From Gammaproteobacteria bacterium (GTDB lineage Bacteria; Pseudomonadota; Gammaproteobacteria; Steroidobacterales; Woeseiaceae): a DNA stretch of 38,740 nucleotides. The notes below the pieces were generated by a model. The model was not told the DNA's origin. It worked only from the letters and a program-made list of their open reading frames with translations, and did not search any database. Of this stretch, positions 20,382-30,165 are shown in pieces. Each line of letters starts with the position of its first letter. The first letter of the stretch is position 1. The stretch spans positions 1 to 38,740 of the forward strand of contig JAUHYO010000002.1 in the NCBI GenBank assembly GCA_030426325.1. The letters are read 5' to 3'. The position numbers and the translations under genes are program-made.

Positions 20382-20410
20382 TTGATATATAGTTAAATCG
20401 CGTTGCTAAT
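20382..20410 (+). promoter_or_regulatory. Candidate sigma70-type promoter for pilMNOPQ
   Basis: TTGATA (20382-20387), 17-bp spacer, GCTAAT (20405-20410). Confidence 0.35.
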
Positions 20411-20459
20411 GTCCGACCTAGAATTGACTCGCAACTTACCGACTTAGAAGGAAAAAAAC

Positions 20460-21521
20460 GTGCTTTTTGGCAATAAATCACAGCCATTGCTGGGCCTCGA
20501 CATCACGACATCGTCGGTTAAATTGATAGAGCTCTCGCAGAGTGGAAAGCGCTATCGGGTCGAGTCCTATTCAGCAGAGCCAACCCCCCCGAGTTCAGTG
20601 AATGAAAAAGCGATCGTTGACGCCAAGGCCGTCGGCGAGGCCATTCGCCGCGCGGTTAAACGCGCAGGGGCCAAGGCAACAGACGTAGCCGTCGCCATCA
20701 GTGGTGATGCGGCTATTACCAAAGTCATCCAGATGCCCTCGAGTCTTTCCGAAAGAGACCTTGAAGGGCAGGTCGAAATCCAGGCGGACCAGTACATACC
20801 GTTCCCGATGGAAGAGGTCAGCTTCGACTACGAAGTGATCGGGCCGAACGAGAAAGACCCGGAACTGATGGACGTGTTGCTCGTTGCAACACGAACCGAA
20901 AACGTCGAGCAGCGCCAGAATGCTGTCGCGGCCGCCGGTCTCCAGACGCAAATCGTGGACGTCGAGGCTTTTGCGCTTGAGAATGCCTGCCGCCTGTTGA
21001 GTCACCAGATTCCGGATGGCGGCATCGGTCAATCCGTTGCCGTGGTCGACATTGGCGCCAGCAGCACGACCTTCAGTGTGTTGCAGGACCTCAAGGTGGT
21101 CTATACCCGGGACTTTAACTTCGGCGGCCAGCAGCTGACCGAGGAAATCATGCGTACGTACGGCTTATCAATGGAAGATGCGGGACGCGCGAAGAAGCAG
21201 GGCGGCTTGCCAAGCAACTATCAACCGGAAGTACTCGAACCCTTTATTGATGACATGACACAACAGGTCAGTCGTTCGTTGCAGTTCTACCTGGCTTCAG
21301 GTGGCGGGCGTGAACAGCCTGACATGATCCTGGTTTGCGGCGGCTGCGCAAACATCCCGGGAATCGCGGACGTTATTTCGAGTCGAGTGGGAATCCCGAC
21401 TGAGGTCGGCGATCCGCTTGGACAAATGAAAATTTCTTCCAAAGCCAAATCACAGGGCGTAAACAAAGATGCGACAGCACTTCTTACTGCTTGCGGTCTT
21501 GCATTGAGGAGCTTTGACTAA
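20460..21521 (+). CDS. pilM: Type IV pilus assembly protein PilM
   Basis: GTG start; MLFGNKSQPLLGLDITTSSVKLIELS, actin-like ATPase; first gene of pilMNOPQ. Confidence 0.96.
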   Translation: MLFGNKSQPLLGLDITTSSVKLIELSQSGKRYRVESYSAEPTPPSSVNEKAIVDAKAVGEAIRRAVKRAGAKATDVAVAISGDAAITKVIQMPSSLSERDLEGQVEIQADQYIPFPMEEVSFDYEVIGPNEKDPELMDVLLVATRTENVEQRQNAVAAAGLQTQIVDVEAFALENACRLLSHQIPDGGIGQSVAVVDIGASSTTFSVLQDLKVVYTRDFNFGGQQLTEEIMRTYGLSMEDAGRAKKQGGLPSNYQPEVLEPFIDDMTQQVSRSLQFYLASGGGREQPDMILVCGGCANIPGIADVISSRVGIPTEVGDPLGQMKISSKAKSQGVNKDATALLTACGLALRSFD

Positions 21522-22087
21522 TGCCTAGTATTAATCTACTCCCCTGGCGCGAGGCGGAACGACAAAAGCGTCAACGAGACTTCGGCATCGCAATGGGTGC
21601 GGCAGTTCTTGCGGGCATTGCCGTTGTCATGCTCACGATGCTTTTCTATTCGCAGCTTATATCGGCGCAGGAGTCGCGTAACAATCGCCTCAAGGCAGAG
21701 ATCGCGATCCTTGAAGAAGATATCAAGGAAATCGACAGCCTGGAGCGTCAGAAGGAACGACTGCTCGCGCGAATGGAAATCATTGAACAATTGCAGAAGA
21801 GCCGGCCGGAAATCGTGCACCTGTTCGACGAGCTTGTGCGCCAGCTTCCCGAGGGTGTTTACCTGACAGGCATGAAGCAAACCGGATCGCGAGTCGAACT
21901 GCGAGGCATTGCACAGTCAAGTACGCGAGTCTCGGCACTGATGCGCCAGATCGATGCTTCTGTCTGGTTGTCGGACCCCGAAGTTGAACGGGTTGAAACC
22001 AAGCAGTCTGGAAGCTCCAGGCAATCGGAATTCGTCGTCTATGCGAAACAGGTTCGTTCGGACGCTGAACTGGAGGACGACGTATGA
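21521..22087 (+). CDS. pilN: Type IV pilus assembly protein PilN
   Basis: MPSINLLPWREAERQKRQRDFG with a single N-terminal TM; TAATG junction with pilM. Confidence 0.95.
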   Translation: MPSINLLPWREAERQKRQRDFGIAMGAAVLAGIAVVMLTMLFYSQLISAQESRNNRLKAEIAILEEDIKEIDSLERQKERLLARMEIIEQLQKSRPEIVHLFDELVRQLPEGVYLTGMKQTGSRVELRGIAQSSTRVSALMRQIDASVWLSDPEVERVETKQSGSSRQSEFVVYAKQVRSDAELEDDV

Positions 22088-22683
22088 GTCTCGTAGACGA
22101 ACTCCAAAGTCTTGACGTCAACGATATTGGCCGTTGGCCGCTGGCTTTCCGCGCTGCCGTCATTGTGCTTGTGTTCATCGCTGTGGTCGGCCTTGGAATC
22201 TGGTTCACGATTATCAAGGACAAACGTCCGCAACTGTTGCGCGCCGAAGCGGATCAGCTGGCTTTGCAAACCACGTTTGAGAACAAACAGCGCAAGGCTG
22301 TCAACTACGATGCCTACAAGGCGCAGTTGGCGCAGATCGAACAGTCCTTCGGAACCATGCTGCGACAACTGCCGGGCGAAACGGAAATTCCGAGCCTGAT
22401 TGTCGACATTTCGCAGACGGGTCTTGCGGCTGGACTCCAGGAGAAGCTCTTCGTACCGCAAGCTGAAATTCCAAAGGAATTCTACGCGGAAAAGCCAATC
22501 CAGATTCGCCTCACCGGCAGCTATCATGAGATCGGTAATTTCGTCAGCGGTATCGCTGCATTGCCGCGAATCGTAACGCTGCACAATATTACGATTACGC
22601 CGGAAACGACCGACGCCTACGACGTGCTGAGCATGGAGGTGACCGCTCAGACCTACCGTTATCTCGATGAGGAGGCCAACTAA
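22084..22683 (+). CDS. pilO: Type IV pilus assembly protein PilO
   Basis: Position in pilMNOPQ; MSLVDELQSLDVNDIGRWPLAFRAAVIVLVFIAVVG, EIPSLIVDISQTGLAAGL. Confidence 0.95.
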   Translation: MSLVDELQSLDVNDIGRWPLAFRAAVIVLVFIAVVGLGIWFTIIKDKRPQLLRAEADQLALQTTFENKQRKAVNYDAYKAQLAQIEQSFGTMLRQLPGETEIPSLIVDISQTGLAAGLQEKLFVPQAEIPKEFYAEKPIQIRLTGSYHEIGNFVSGIAALPRIVTLHNITITPETTDAYDVLSMEVTAQTYRYLDEEAN

Positions 22684-23207
22684 TGAGCACTTCTCAATCA
22701 CTCAGAAACGGATTGTTGCTGGCGCTGCTCGGGCTTGGCCTTTCGGCCTGCGGTGGTGGCGGTGACGACCTCGACAAATACATCAACGAAGTCAAGGCGC
22801 GCCCTGGCGGTCGCATTGAACCGTTGCCGGAAATTACGCCTTACGAAGTCTTCAGTTATGTTGCGGACGTTCAGGGCCTGCGCTCACCATTTCGACCCGA
22901 TACGCCCCAGGCCGGCGGCAAGGGCGGTGGCCCGAGGCCGGACGTTGAGCGCAGTCGCGAATACCTTGAGAGCTTTCCGCTCGATACCCTGAGTATGGTG
23001 GGCACGCTGCACATTGGCGAGACGATGTACGGCCTGGTACAAACTTCAGACGGTCTGATTCACCGTGTCACTCCCGGCAACTACATGGGCCAGAATGACG
23101 GACGAATTACGGAAATTTCTGAATCGGAAATCGGCTTGGTAGAGATTATTTCTGATGGTATTGGCGGCTATATCGAAAGAGACGCCGCGGTTGGTCTTTC
23201 AGACTGA
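22683..23207 (+). CDS. pilP: Type IV pilus assembly lipoprotein PilP
   Basis: Lipobox LGLSACGGG; LDKYINEVKARPGGRIEPLPEITPYEVFSY. Confidence 0.95.
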   Translation: MSTSQSLRNGLLLALLGLGLSACGGGGDDLDKYINEVKARPGGRIEPLPEITPYEVFSYVADVQGLRSPFRPDTPQAGGKGGGPRPDVERSREYLESFPLDTLSMVGTLHIGETMYGLVQTSDGLIHRVTPGNYMGQNDGRITEISESEIGLVEIISDGIGGYIERDAAVGLSD

Positions 23208-23235
23208 CACCTGCATGGAACTGGGAGTTATAGGA

Positions 23236-25416
23236 ATGATGTTCAAATTCAAACCGACAGCCGGACGCCGTAATCCGACGTTAAAAATGGCTGTACTGGC
23301 ACAAGCGGCGCTGCTGCTTTTCTGGGGCGCGGCTGCTAGCGCACAGGAAGGTAACCGGCTGCAGGATATTCAGGTTCAAAGTCTGCCCGGCCAGCGCGTC
23401 GAGCTGAAGCTCATCATGAGCGACACGGCACCTGAGCCGCTTGCCTTTACCATTGAAAATCCGGCGCGCATTGCGCTCGATTTGCCCGATACGGCATTGG
23501 GCCTGAGCTCGCGTCGTCGCGACGTTAACTTAGGGCCACTGAACACGGTGCTGACCGCCGAGGCCAACGGCCGAACACGTGTCGTCCTGAATCTTGGTTC
23601 CATGGTTCAGTACCAGACGATGCGCAGCGGCAACACGGTAACCGTAATTCTAGGTGACGGAGATGACTACAGCGCTGGTTCCACCCAGTTCGCCAGCGCC
23701 GCAGCCACAAGCAACCGTTCCTATGCGGCACCGGGTGTCCGATCGATTTCAAGCGTCGACTTCCGTCGCACGCGTGATGGTGGTGGCCGGGTTGTTGTCA
23801 ACCTGACTGACCCATCCACGCCGGTTGATATTCGCCAGGAAGGTGGGCGTGTCGTTGCAGTATTCAAAGACACCAGTCTGCCGGCTGAATTGATGCGCCG
23901 TCTGGATGTAATGGACTTCGCTACACCGGTGACAACAGTTGATACATTGCGCACCAATCTTGATACGCGCATCGTAATTTCTGCCGACGGCAAGTACGAG
24001 CAACTCGCTTACCAGTCCGACAACGAATTCACGATTGAAATCAATCCCGCGCCGGAAACAACGGACGCAGAGTCCAGCCTGTTCTCGGCAACCAAGGAAT
24101 ACGAAGGCCAGCGCCTGACGCTGAACTTCCAGGACATCGAGACACGCGCGGTTCTGCAGTTGCTTGCTGAAACTTCAGGCAAGAACATCGTGGTATCCGA
24201 CACGGTTCAGGGCAACGTGACACTGCGTCTGCGCAACGTTCCCTGGGACCAGGCACTGGACATTGTGATGACAACGAAGGGCCTGGACATGCGCCAGAAC
24301 GGCAATGTCATCATGGTTGCACCGGCTGAAGAAATTGCGGCCCGCGAAACCGCGGATCTTGAGGCACAGCTGGCTATCCGCGAGCTTGAGCCGACCTATT
24401 CCGAGTTTTTGCAGGTGAATTATGCGAAGGCATCGGACCTGGCTACGCTGATCACCGGTGGTGCAGGCAACAAGAGCATGCTGTCGGAACGCGGCAGCCT
24501 GGGTGTTGACGAGCGTACTAACACGCTGCTCGTGCAAGATACCGCAGAGCGCCTGCAGATCGTCCGTCGCATGGTTCGAACGCTCGACGTGCCAATCAAG
24601 CAGGTCTTGATCGAGTCGCGCATTGTTGTCGTTAACGATGACTTCAGCCGTGACCTTGGTGTCCGACTGGGCGTTACAACCAACAATATCGGCCCTCGCG
24701 ACCTGCTCGTGACATCCGGTACCGGAACTGGCGCCAACAACTTCGCGGATTCGATTGCTGAAGCATTCAACGATCCGACCGGAGGGACGCCGATCGAATT
24801 CCCGGCGCAGAACGAGCGCTACAATGTCAACGTTCCGATTGCAGACGCAGCCGGCCGATTCTCTCTGGCGCTCATCAAGAGCGACATTCTGGTCGACCTG
24901 GAGTTGTCCGCGCTGGAAGCTGAAGGACGTGGCGAAATCGTGTCGACACCGCGCGTAATTACGGCGAATCAGAGCGAAGCGACGATCAAGCAGGGTGTGG
25001 AGATTCCGTACCAGCAATCGGCGTCCTCGGGTGCCACGACCATTCAGTTCAAGGAAGCGGTTCTTGAGCTGGTCGTAACGCCTCAAATTACGCCGGACAA
25101 CAACATCATTATGGATCTTCGCGTCAGCAAGGATAACGTTGGCGAGATCATCTCGACCGGCGGCTTCGGCGGAACGGTGCCGAGTATCGATACTCGATCC
25201 GTCGAAACCCAGGTGCTTGTCGCCGACGGCCAAACGGTTGTTCTCGGCGGTATCTACGAGACAGAGCGTCGCGAGACCATCAACAAGGTGCCGTTCCTCG
25301 GTGATATCCCCGTTGTTGGCGCGATGTTCCGCAGCAAGCAACGGCTCGACAACAAGGCCGAGTTGCTGATCTTCGTGACACCGCGCATCCTTGAGGAAGG
25401 CGCAAGCGTTTACTAG
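23236..25416 (+). CDS. pilQ: Type IV pilus secretin PilQ
   Basis: AMIN-domain N-terminus; EYEGQRLTLNFQDIETRAVLQLLAETSGKNIVVSDTVQGNVTLRLRNVPWDQALDIV; secretin C-terminus VPFLGDIPVVGAMFRSKQ. ORF opens at 23155; MMFKFKP at 23236 is the likely start. Confidence 0.95.
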   Translation: MMFKFKPTAGRRNPTLKMAVLAQAALLLFWGAAASAQEGNRLQDIQVQSLPGQRVELKLIMSDTAPEPLAFTIENPARIALDLPDTALGLSSRRRDVNLGPLNTVLTAEANGRTRVVLNLGSMVQYQTMRSGNTVTVILGDGDDYSAGSTQFASAAATSNRSYAAPGVRSISSVDFRRTRDGGGRVVVNLTDPSTPVDIRQEGGRVVAVFKDTSLPAELMRRLDVMDFATPVTTVDTLRTNLDTRIVISADGKYEQLAYQSDNEFTIEINPAPETTDAESSLFSATKEYEGQRLTLNFQDIETRAVLQLLAETSGKNIVVSDTVQGNVTLRLRNVPWDQALDIVMTTKGLDMRQNGNVIMVAPAEEIAARETADLEAQLAIRELEPTYSEFLQVNYAKASDLATLITGGAGNKSMLSERGSLGVDERTNTLLVQDTAERLQIVRRMVRTLDVPIKQVLIESRIVVVNDDFSRDLGVRLGVTTNNIGPRDLLVTSGTGTGANNFADSIAEAFNDPTGGTPIEFPAQNERYNVNVPIADAAGRFSLALIKSDILVDLELSALEAEGRGEIVSTPRVITANQSEATIKQGVEIPYQQSASSGATTIQFKEAVLELVVTPQITPDNNIIMDLRVSKDNVGEIISTGGFGGTVPSIDTRSVETQVLVADGQTVVLGGIYETERRETINKVPFLGDIPVVGAMFRSKQRLDNKAELLIFVTPRILEEGASVY

Positions 25417-25440
25417 GCGGTCAACCCTCAAATAAACTGC

Positions 25441-25471
25441 AAAGCCAACCTTCGGGTTGGCTTTCTTTTAT
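25441..25471 (+). terminator. Intrinsic terminator downstream of pilQ, immediately 5' of aroK
   Basis: AAAGCCAACC-TTCG-GGTTGGCTTTCTTTTAT: strong stem, UUCG-type loop, U-rich tail. Confidence 0.85.
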
Positions 25472-25486
25472 CAGGCAACTTCATTC

Positions 25487-25999
25487 ATGAGGCATCCAAG
25501 GAACATTTTTCTTGTCGGACCCATGGGTGCGGGAAAATCGGCGGTCGGACGCTACCTGGCCCGCTCCCTGCACCTCGCGTTTGTTGACAGCGATGATGAA
25601 ATCGAATCGCGTACCGGTGTGGACATTCCCTTTATTTTCGAGAAAGAGGGGGAACCGGGTTTCCGCAAACGCGAAGCGGTCGTCATTGACGACCTCAGCA
25701 AGATGGATGGCGTCGTGCTGGCGACCGGCGGCGGTGCGATCCTGGATCCGGACAGCCGCAGCCGGCTGGGTGGCCGTGGTTTCGTCGTTTACCTGTTTAC
25801 CAGCGTTGATCAACAGGTCACAAGGACAGAGCGCGGGCGTGAACGTCCGCTGCTTGGAAATGGCGATCCGCGAAAGACTCTGACGGCATTGCTGGAAATC
25901 CGAGACCCGCTGTACCGTGAAATCGCCGATATCGTTGTCGAAACCGACGGGCGCAAGGTGAAGTCAGTCGCCAACGAAATTATCGAACAGGTGTCCTGA
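25487..25999 (+). CDS. aroK: Shikimate kinase
   Basis: [58 protein letters not shown]; upstream of aroB. ORF opens with TTG at 25457; ATG at 25487 more likely. Confidence 0.95.
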   Translation: MRHPRNIFLVGPMGAGKSAVGRYLARSLHLAFVDSDDEIESRTGVDIPFIFEKEGEPGFRKREAVVIDDLSKMDGVVLATGGGAILDPDSRSRLGGRGFVVYLFTSVDQQVTRTERGRERPLLGNGDPRKTLTALLEIRDPLYREIADIVVETDGRKVKSVANEIIEQVS

Positions 26000-26028
26000 T
26001 CTCTGCTGCATTGATGTAGTCTTCCGTC

Positions 26029-27099
26029 ATGACCACGCACGCCAGTCTCACCGTCAATCTCAATGACCGCAGCTACCCGATTATCATCGGCAGCGGGCTG
26101 CTCGGTGGGGGCTACGACCTGGCCGCGACCATCCACGGGCCCGATTGCCTCGTCGTGAGCAACACCACAGTTGCACCGCTTTACCTGGACAAACTCAAGG
26201 CCAATCTGGGCGACAAACAGGTCGGCAGCATCGAGCTTCCCGATGGAGAAGCGCACAAAACCATCGTGACCTTGCAAACGATACTGGACCGTCTGGCTGA
26301 GAGTGGGGCCGGTCGCGACACGACGGTCATCGCACTGGGCGGCGGCGTTGTCGGCGATATCGCCGGATTTGCTGCGGCCTGCTATATGCGCGGCGTCGCT
26401 TTTATCCAGGTTCCGACCACGCTGCTGGCCCAGGTCGATTCGTCAGTTGGCGGAAAAACCGGGGTGAACCACCCGCGCGGCAAGAATCTTGTCGGTGCGT
26501 TTCACCAGCCCAAAGCGGTCCTGATCGATACCGGTACGCTGGCGACACTGCCGGAGAGGGAGCTGAAGGCCGGACTGGCAGAAGTTATCAAGCACGGCGC
26601 CATATGCGACATCGAGTTTTTTGCGTGGCTCGAGGAGCACATGCAGGCCTTATTGCAAAAAGACCCGGCTGCACTGGCTCATGCCATTCAGCGGTCCTGT
26701 GAAATCAAGGCGGCCGTTGTCGCCGAGGATGAGCACGAGGCCGGGCGGCGCGCAATCCTGAATTTCGGGCACACCTTCGGCCACGCGATCGAGCGCTGCG
26801 AGGGCTATGGCGCATGGCTGCATGGCGAGGCCGTCGCTGCCGGCATGATAATGGCGGCGCGCTTGAGCGGCATTAAGGACGCTGATGTTGAAAGACTGCG
26901 GGCGCTGATCGCGCAAGCGGGTTTGCCGACGGCACCACCTTCGATCTCCCCCGGTGCCTGGATGGAGGCGATGGGCATGGACAAAAAAGTCCAGCAGGGA
27001 AAGCTTCGGTTTGTGCTGCTGCGTGAACTCGGCGATGCTCATGTCGGCACTGCCTACGAAAGCGAGCGCTTGCAGCAGATTGTCGGCGCCAGATCCTGA
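26029..27099 (+). CDS. aroB: 3-dehydroquinate synthase
   Basis: ALGGGVVGDIAGFAAACYMRGVAFIQVPTTLLAQVDSSVGGKTGVNHPRGKNLVGAFHQP; NFGHTFGHAIE. Confidence 0.97.
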   Translation: MTTHASLTVNLNDRSYPIIIGSGLLGGGYDLAATIHGPDCLVVSNTTVAPLYLDKLKANLGDKQVGSIELPDGEAHKTIVTLQTILDRLAESGAGRDTTVIALGGGVVGDIAGFAAACYMRGVAFIQVPTTLLAQVDSSVGGKTGVNHPRGKNLVGAFHQPKAVLIDTGTLATLPERELKAGLAEVIKHGAICDIEFFAWLEEHMQALLQKDPAALAHAIQRSCEIKAAVVAEDEHEAGRRAILNFGHTFGHAIERCEGYGAWLHGEAVAAGMIMAARLSGIKDADVERLRALIAQAGLPTAPPSISPGAWMEAMGMDKKVQQGKLRFVLLRELGDAHVGTAYESERLQQIVGARS

Positions 27100-28223
27100 T
27101 GGACGCCGTGCTGGCATCCTACGCAGCGCAGGAATCACTCAGTCGTGGCCGGCGGTACAAGGAACCGCCCTCAGTGTATCGCGGTGAGTACCAGCGTGAT
27201 CGCGACCGCATTATTCATTCAACGGCGTTTCGCCGGCTCATGTACAAGACCCAGGTATTCGTCAATCACGAAGGTGACTTGTATCGAACGCGACTGACAC
27301 ACTCCCTCGAGGTCGCGCAGATAGGCCGAACCGTCGCGGTTGCGCTGCAATTAAACGAAGCGCTGACAGAGGCGATCTGCCTGGCACACGATCTTGGTCA
27401 TACGCCGTTCGGGCACGCCGGACAGGACACGCTGAACGCCTGCATGCGTGACTACGGTGGGTTCGAGCACAATCTGCAGTCGCTCCGCGTTGTGGACGTA
27501 CTCGAAGCCAAGTACGCCGATTTTCCGGGCCTGAATCTTATGTTCGAGACGCGCGAAGGCATCCTGAAACACTGCTCGAAGCGCCATGCCCGGGAACTTG
27601 GCGATGTGGGTGAACGATTTCTGCTGCGCAAGCAGCCCGGCCTCGAGGCGCAGCTTGCGAACATTGCCGATGCCATCGCCTACAACAATCACGATGTCGA
27701 CGACGGCTACCGTGCGGGACTTTTGAGCCTAGACCAGCTCCGGCAGCAACCCCTGTTCGGCGATCGCCTGGCCAAGGTCCAGAAGCGCTACCCCGATCTC
27801 GACGACCGGCGGCTGATCTATGAGGTAATCCGCCGCATGATCGGCTCCGTCGTTAGCGACCTGATCGAGGAAACACGCCGCCGGCTCCTGGCCGCGGAGC
27901 CGCAATCCATAGACGACGTCCGTGATGCGGGCGCGCCGCTGGTCTCCATGTCGGATGCGATGTACGAACAGCACACCGCGCTCAAGAAATTCCTGTACGA
28001 GAGTCTGTACAGCCACGAGAAAAAACTCGCGATGACGGAGGAGGTACAGGGGATCGTAAAAGACCTGTTTACCGCGTACATAAGCGATGCGAGGCAGATG
28101 CCAGACGAGTTTGCCGAGGCGGCCGAGAACGCTGCGGGTGCCGAGCGCGCCCGCGTTGTGGCAGACTTCATCGCCGGAATGACCGATCGCTACGCGATTT
28201 CGGCCCACGAAGCCCTAGGCTGA
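27099..28223 (+). CDS. dgt: Deoxyguanosinetriphosphate triphosphohydrolase-like protein
   Basis: YQRDRDRIIHSTAFRRLMYKTQVFVNHEGDLYRTRLTHSLEVAQIGRTVA...AHDLGHTPFGHAGQ HD-domain dGTPase motifs. Confidence 0.92.
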   Translation: MDAVLASYAAQESLSRGRRYKEPPSVYRGEYQRDRDRIIHSTAFRRLMYKTQVFVNHEGDLYRTRLTHSLEVAQIGRTVAVALQLNEALTEAICLAHDLGHTPFGHAGQDTLNACMRDYGGFEHNLQSLRVVDVLEAKYADFPGLNLMFETREGILKHCSKRHARELGDVGERFLLRKQPGLEAQLANIADAIAYNNHDVDDGYRAGLLSLDQLRQQPLFGDRLAKVQKRYPDLDDRRLIYEVIRRMIGSVVSDLIEETRRRLLAAEPQSIDDVRDAGAPLVSMSDAMYEQHTALKKFLYESLYSHEKKLAMTEEVQGIVKDLFTAYISDARQMPDEFAEAAENAAGAERARVVADFIAGMTDRYAISAHEALG

Positions 28224-28235
28224 CAAGGACACTCA

Positions 28236-28952
28236 GTGAAACACAAGGATATTCCCAATAAAGATCGCCTGATCTTCGCCATGGACGTGCCCGACTGCGG
28301 ACGCGCGCGACAGTTGGCGAACGAGCTGGGCGACGCCATCAGCTTCTACAAGATCGGCCTCGAGCTGATGATGAGCGGCGAGTACTTCGAGTTGCTCGAC
28401 TGGATGCTCGAACGGGACAAGAAGGTATTCTGCGACCTGAAGTTTTTCGACATACCCGCAACGGTTGGCTCGGCGGTCCAACAACTGAAAGACCGCGGCG
28501 CCAGTTTCGTCACGGTGCACGGCAATCGCTCGATCATGGAAGCGGCCGCCGAAAACAAGGGCGACACGTTGAAGGTCCTGGGCGTGACGGCACTGACCAG
28601 CCTCGATCGCGGCGACCTCGATGACCTGGGCTTTGCCTGCGACCTTGAAGCATTGGTGCTATCACGAGCGAAACAGGCACTGGCGGCCGGTTGCGACGGC
28701 GTTATTTCGTCCGGTCTCGAGGTTCCGAAGCTCCGGGAGCACGTCGACAACAAGCTGCTCGTTATCTCGCCAGGAATCCGGCCGGTCGACAACAAGCCCA
28801 TGGGCGACCAGAAACGCGTTGTGACGGTGGAAACGGCATTTTCGAATGGCGCTGACTACATTGTTGTCGGTCGACCAATTCGCGATGCAGAAAGCCCGCG
28901 TGCTGCAGCAGAAGCCATGCAGGCGTCAATCGAAGCACAGGTCGGAAGCTGA
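28236..28952 (+). CDS. pyrF: Orotidine 5'-phosphate decarboxylase
   Basis: [60 protein letters not shown]. Confidence 0.95.
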   Translation: MKHKDIPNKDRLIFAMDVPDCGRARQLANELGDAISFYKIGLELMMSGEYFELLDWMLERDKKVFCDLKFFDIPATVGSAVQQLKDRGASFVTVHGNRSIMEAAAENKGDTLKVLGVTALTSLDRGDLDDLGFACDLEALVLSRAKQALAAGCDGVISSGLEVPKLREHVDNKLLVISPGIRPVDNKPMGDQKRVVTVETAFSNGADYIVVGRPIRDAESPRAAAEAMQASIEAQVGS

Positions 28953-30019
28953 TGTCTGAACTCAAAAATGATGTCCTGTTGCGCGCGCTGATGCGCGAGC
29001 CGGTCAACCGCACCCCGGTCTGGATCATGCGCCAGGCCGGCCGCTATCTTCCCGAGTATCGTGAATTGAGAGCCCAGGCGGGCGATTTCATGAGCCTCTG
29101 CCAGAATCCCGAGCTGGCCTGCGAAGTTACCGTGCAGCCTTTGCGCCGCTTCAAACTGGACGCCGCCATCCTGTTCTCGGATATCCTGACGATCCCCGAT
29201 GCCATGGGCCTGGGCTTGTATTTCGTCAGCGGCGAGGGCCCGAAATTCGAGCGCCCGGTTCAGGACGCAAGAGCGATCAAGGCGCTTAAAGTGCCGAACG
29301 TCGAGAAAAAGCTCGATTACGTCTTCAAAACGGTCGGCAGGGTCCGAAAAGAGCTCAACGGTGATGTCCCGCTGATCGGCTTCGCCGGCAGTCCGTTTAC
29401 CGTCGGCACCTACATGGTCGAGGGCGGTTCAAGCCGCACATTTCCAACCATCAAGGGCATAGCCGCCGAATCCCCGGAAGTCCTCGACTTGCTAATGGAC
29501 AAAATTGCCGAGGCCACCATCGAGTACCTGAACGCGCAAATCGATGCCGGTGCGCAGGCCGTCCAGATATTCGACACCTGGGGCGCAGCCCTCGAAGCCG
29601 ACCAGTTCCGGCGCTTCTCAATGGCCAGCATGCAAAAAATCATCGACGGACTGACCCGAACGCATGACGGCCGCCAGGTCCCGGTCATCGTCTTCACCAA
29701 GGGCGCCGGACCCTTGCTCAAAGACCTCGCCGAAACCGGCTGCGACGCACTGGGCGTCGACTGGACAACCGACCTCGCCACCGCACGGCAATACGTTTCC
29801 GACAAGGTCGCATTACAGGGCAACCTGGATCCGGCAACCTTGCGGGAGAGTCCGGAGGTCATCCGGCAGGGCGTGGCGGATACGCTGGCCAGCTACGGAG
29901 ACGGGCCGGGACACGTCTTCAATCTCGGTCACGGAATCACGCCGGACATCAAGCCAGAACACCTGGGCGCATTGGTCGACGCCGTCCACGAGCTAAGCCC
30001 GCAATACCACGATCAGTAA
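28952..30019 (+). CDS. hemE: Uroporphyrinogen decarboxylase
   Basis: [50 protein letters not shown]. Confidence 0.97.
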   Translation: MSELKNDVLLRALMREPVNRTPVWIMRQAGRYLPEYRELRAQAGDFMSLCQNPELACEVTVQPLRRFKLDAAILFSDILTIPDAMGLGLYFVSGEGPKFERPVQDARAIKALKVPNVEKKLDYVFKTVGRVRKELNGDVPLIGFAGSPFTVGTYMVEGGSSRTFPTIKGIAAESPEVLDLLMDKIAEATIEYLNAQIDAGAQAVQIFDTWGAALEADQFRRFSMASMQKIIDGLTRTHDGRQVPVIVFTKGAGPLLKDLAETGCDALGVDWTTDLATARQYVSDKVALQGNLDPATLRESPEVIRQGVADTLASYGDGPGHVFNLGHGITPDIKPEHLGALVDAVHELSPQYHDQ

Positions 30020-30045
30020 ATCGCATAATCGTCTGCGACGATGCA

Positions 30046-30128
30046 GCGAAGCGTTCCGGAAAGTGTTTAAAGGAAATAAAGCGCAGCGCAGCGAGCCATT
30101 CCGATAAACACTTTCCGGAACGATTCGC
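30046..30128. repeat. Palindromic intergenic element, copy 2 (24-nt arms, core inverted relative to copies 1 and 3)
   Basis: Left arm GCGAAGCGTTCCGGAAAGTGTTTA (30046-30069) pairs with 30105-30128 at 23/24 positions; core 30070-30104 is the reverse complement of the copy 1 core with 4 differences. Confidence 0.9.
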
Positions 30129-30165
30129 GGGCCGTTACGTACAAAGCGTCGCACGAATCCCGGGT

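Noticed and set aside
24175-25431. 418-aa minus-strand ORF antisense to pilQ
   Set aside because: Mirror-frame ORF opposite a clear secretin gene; composition typical of antisense translation.
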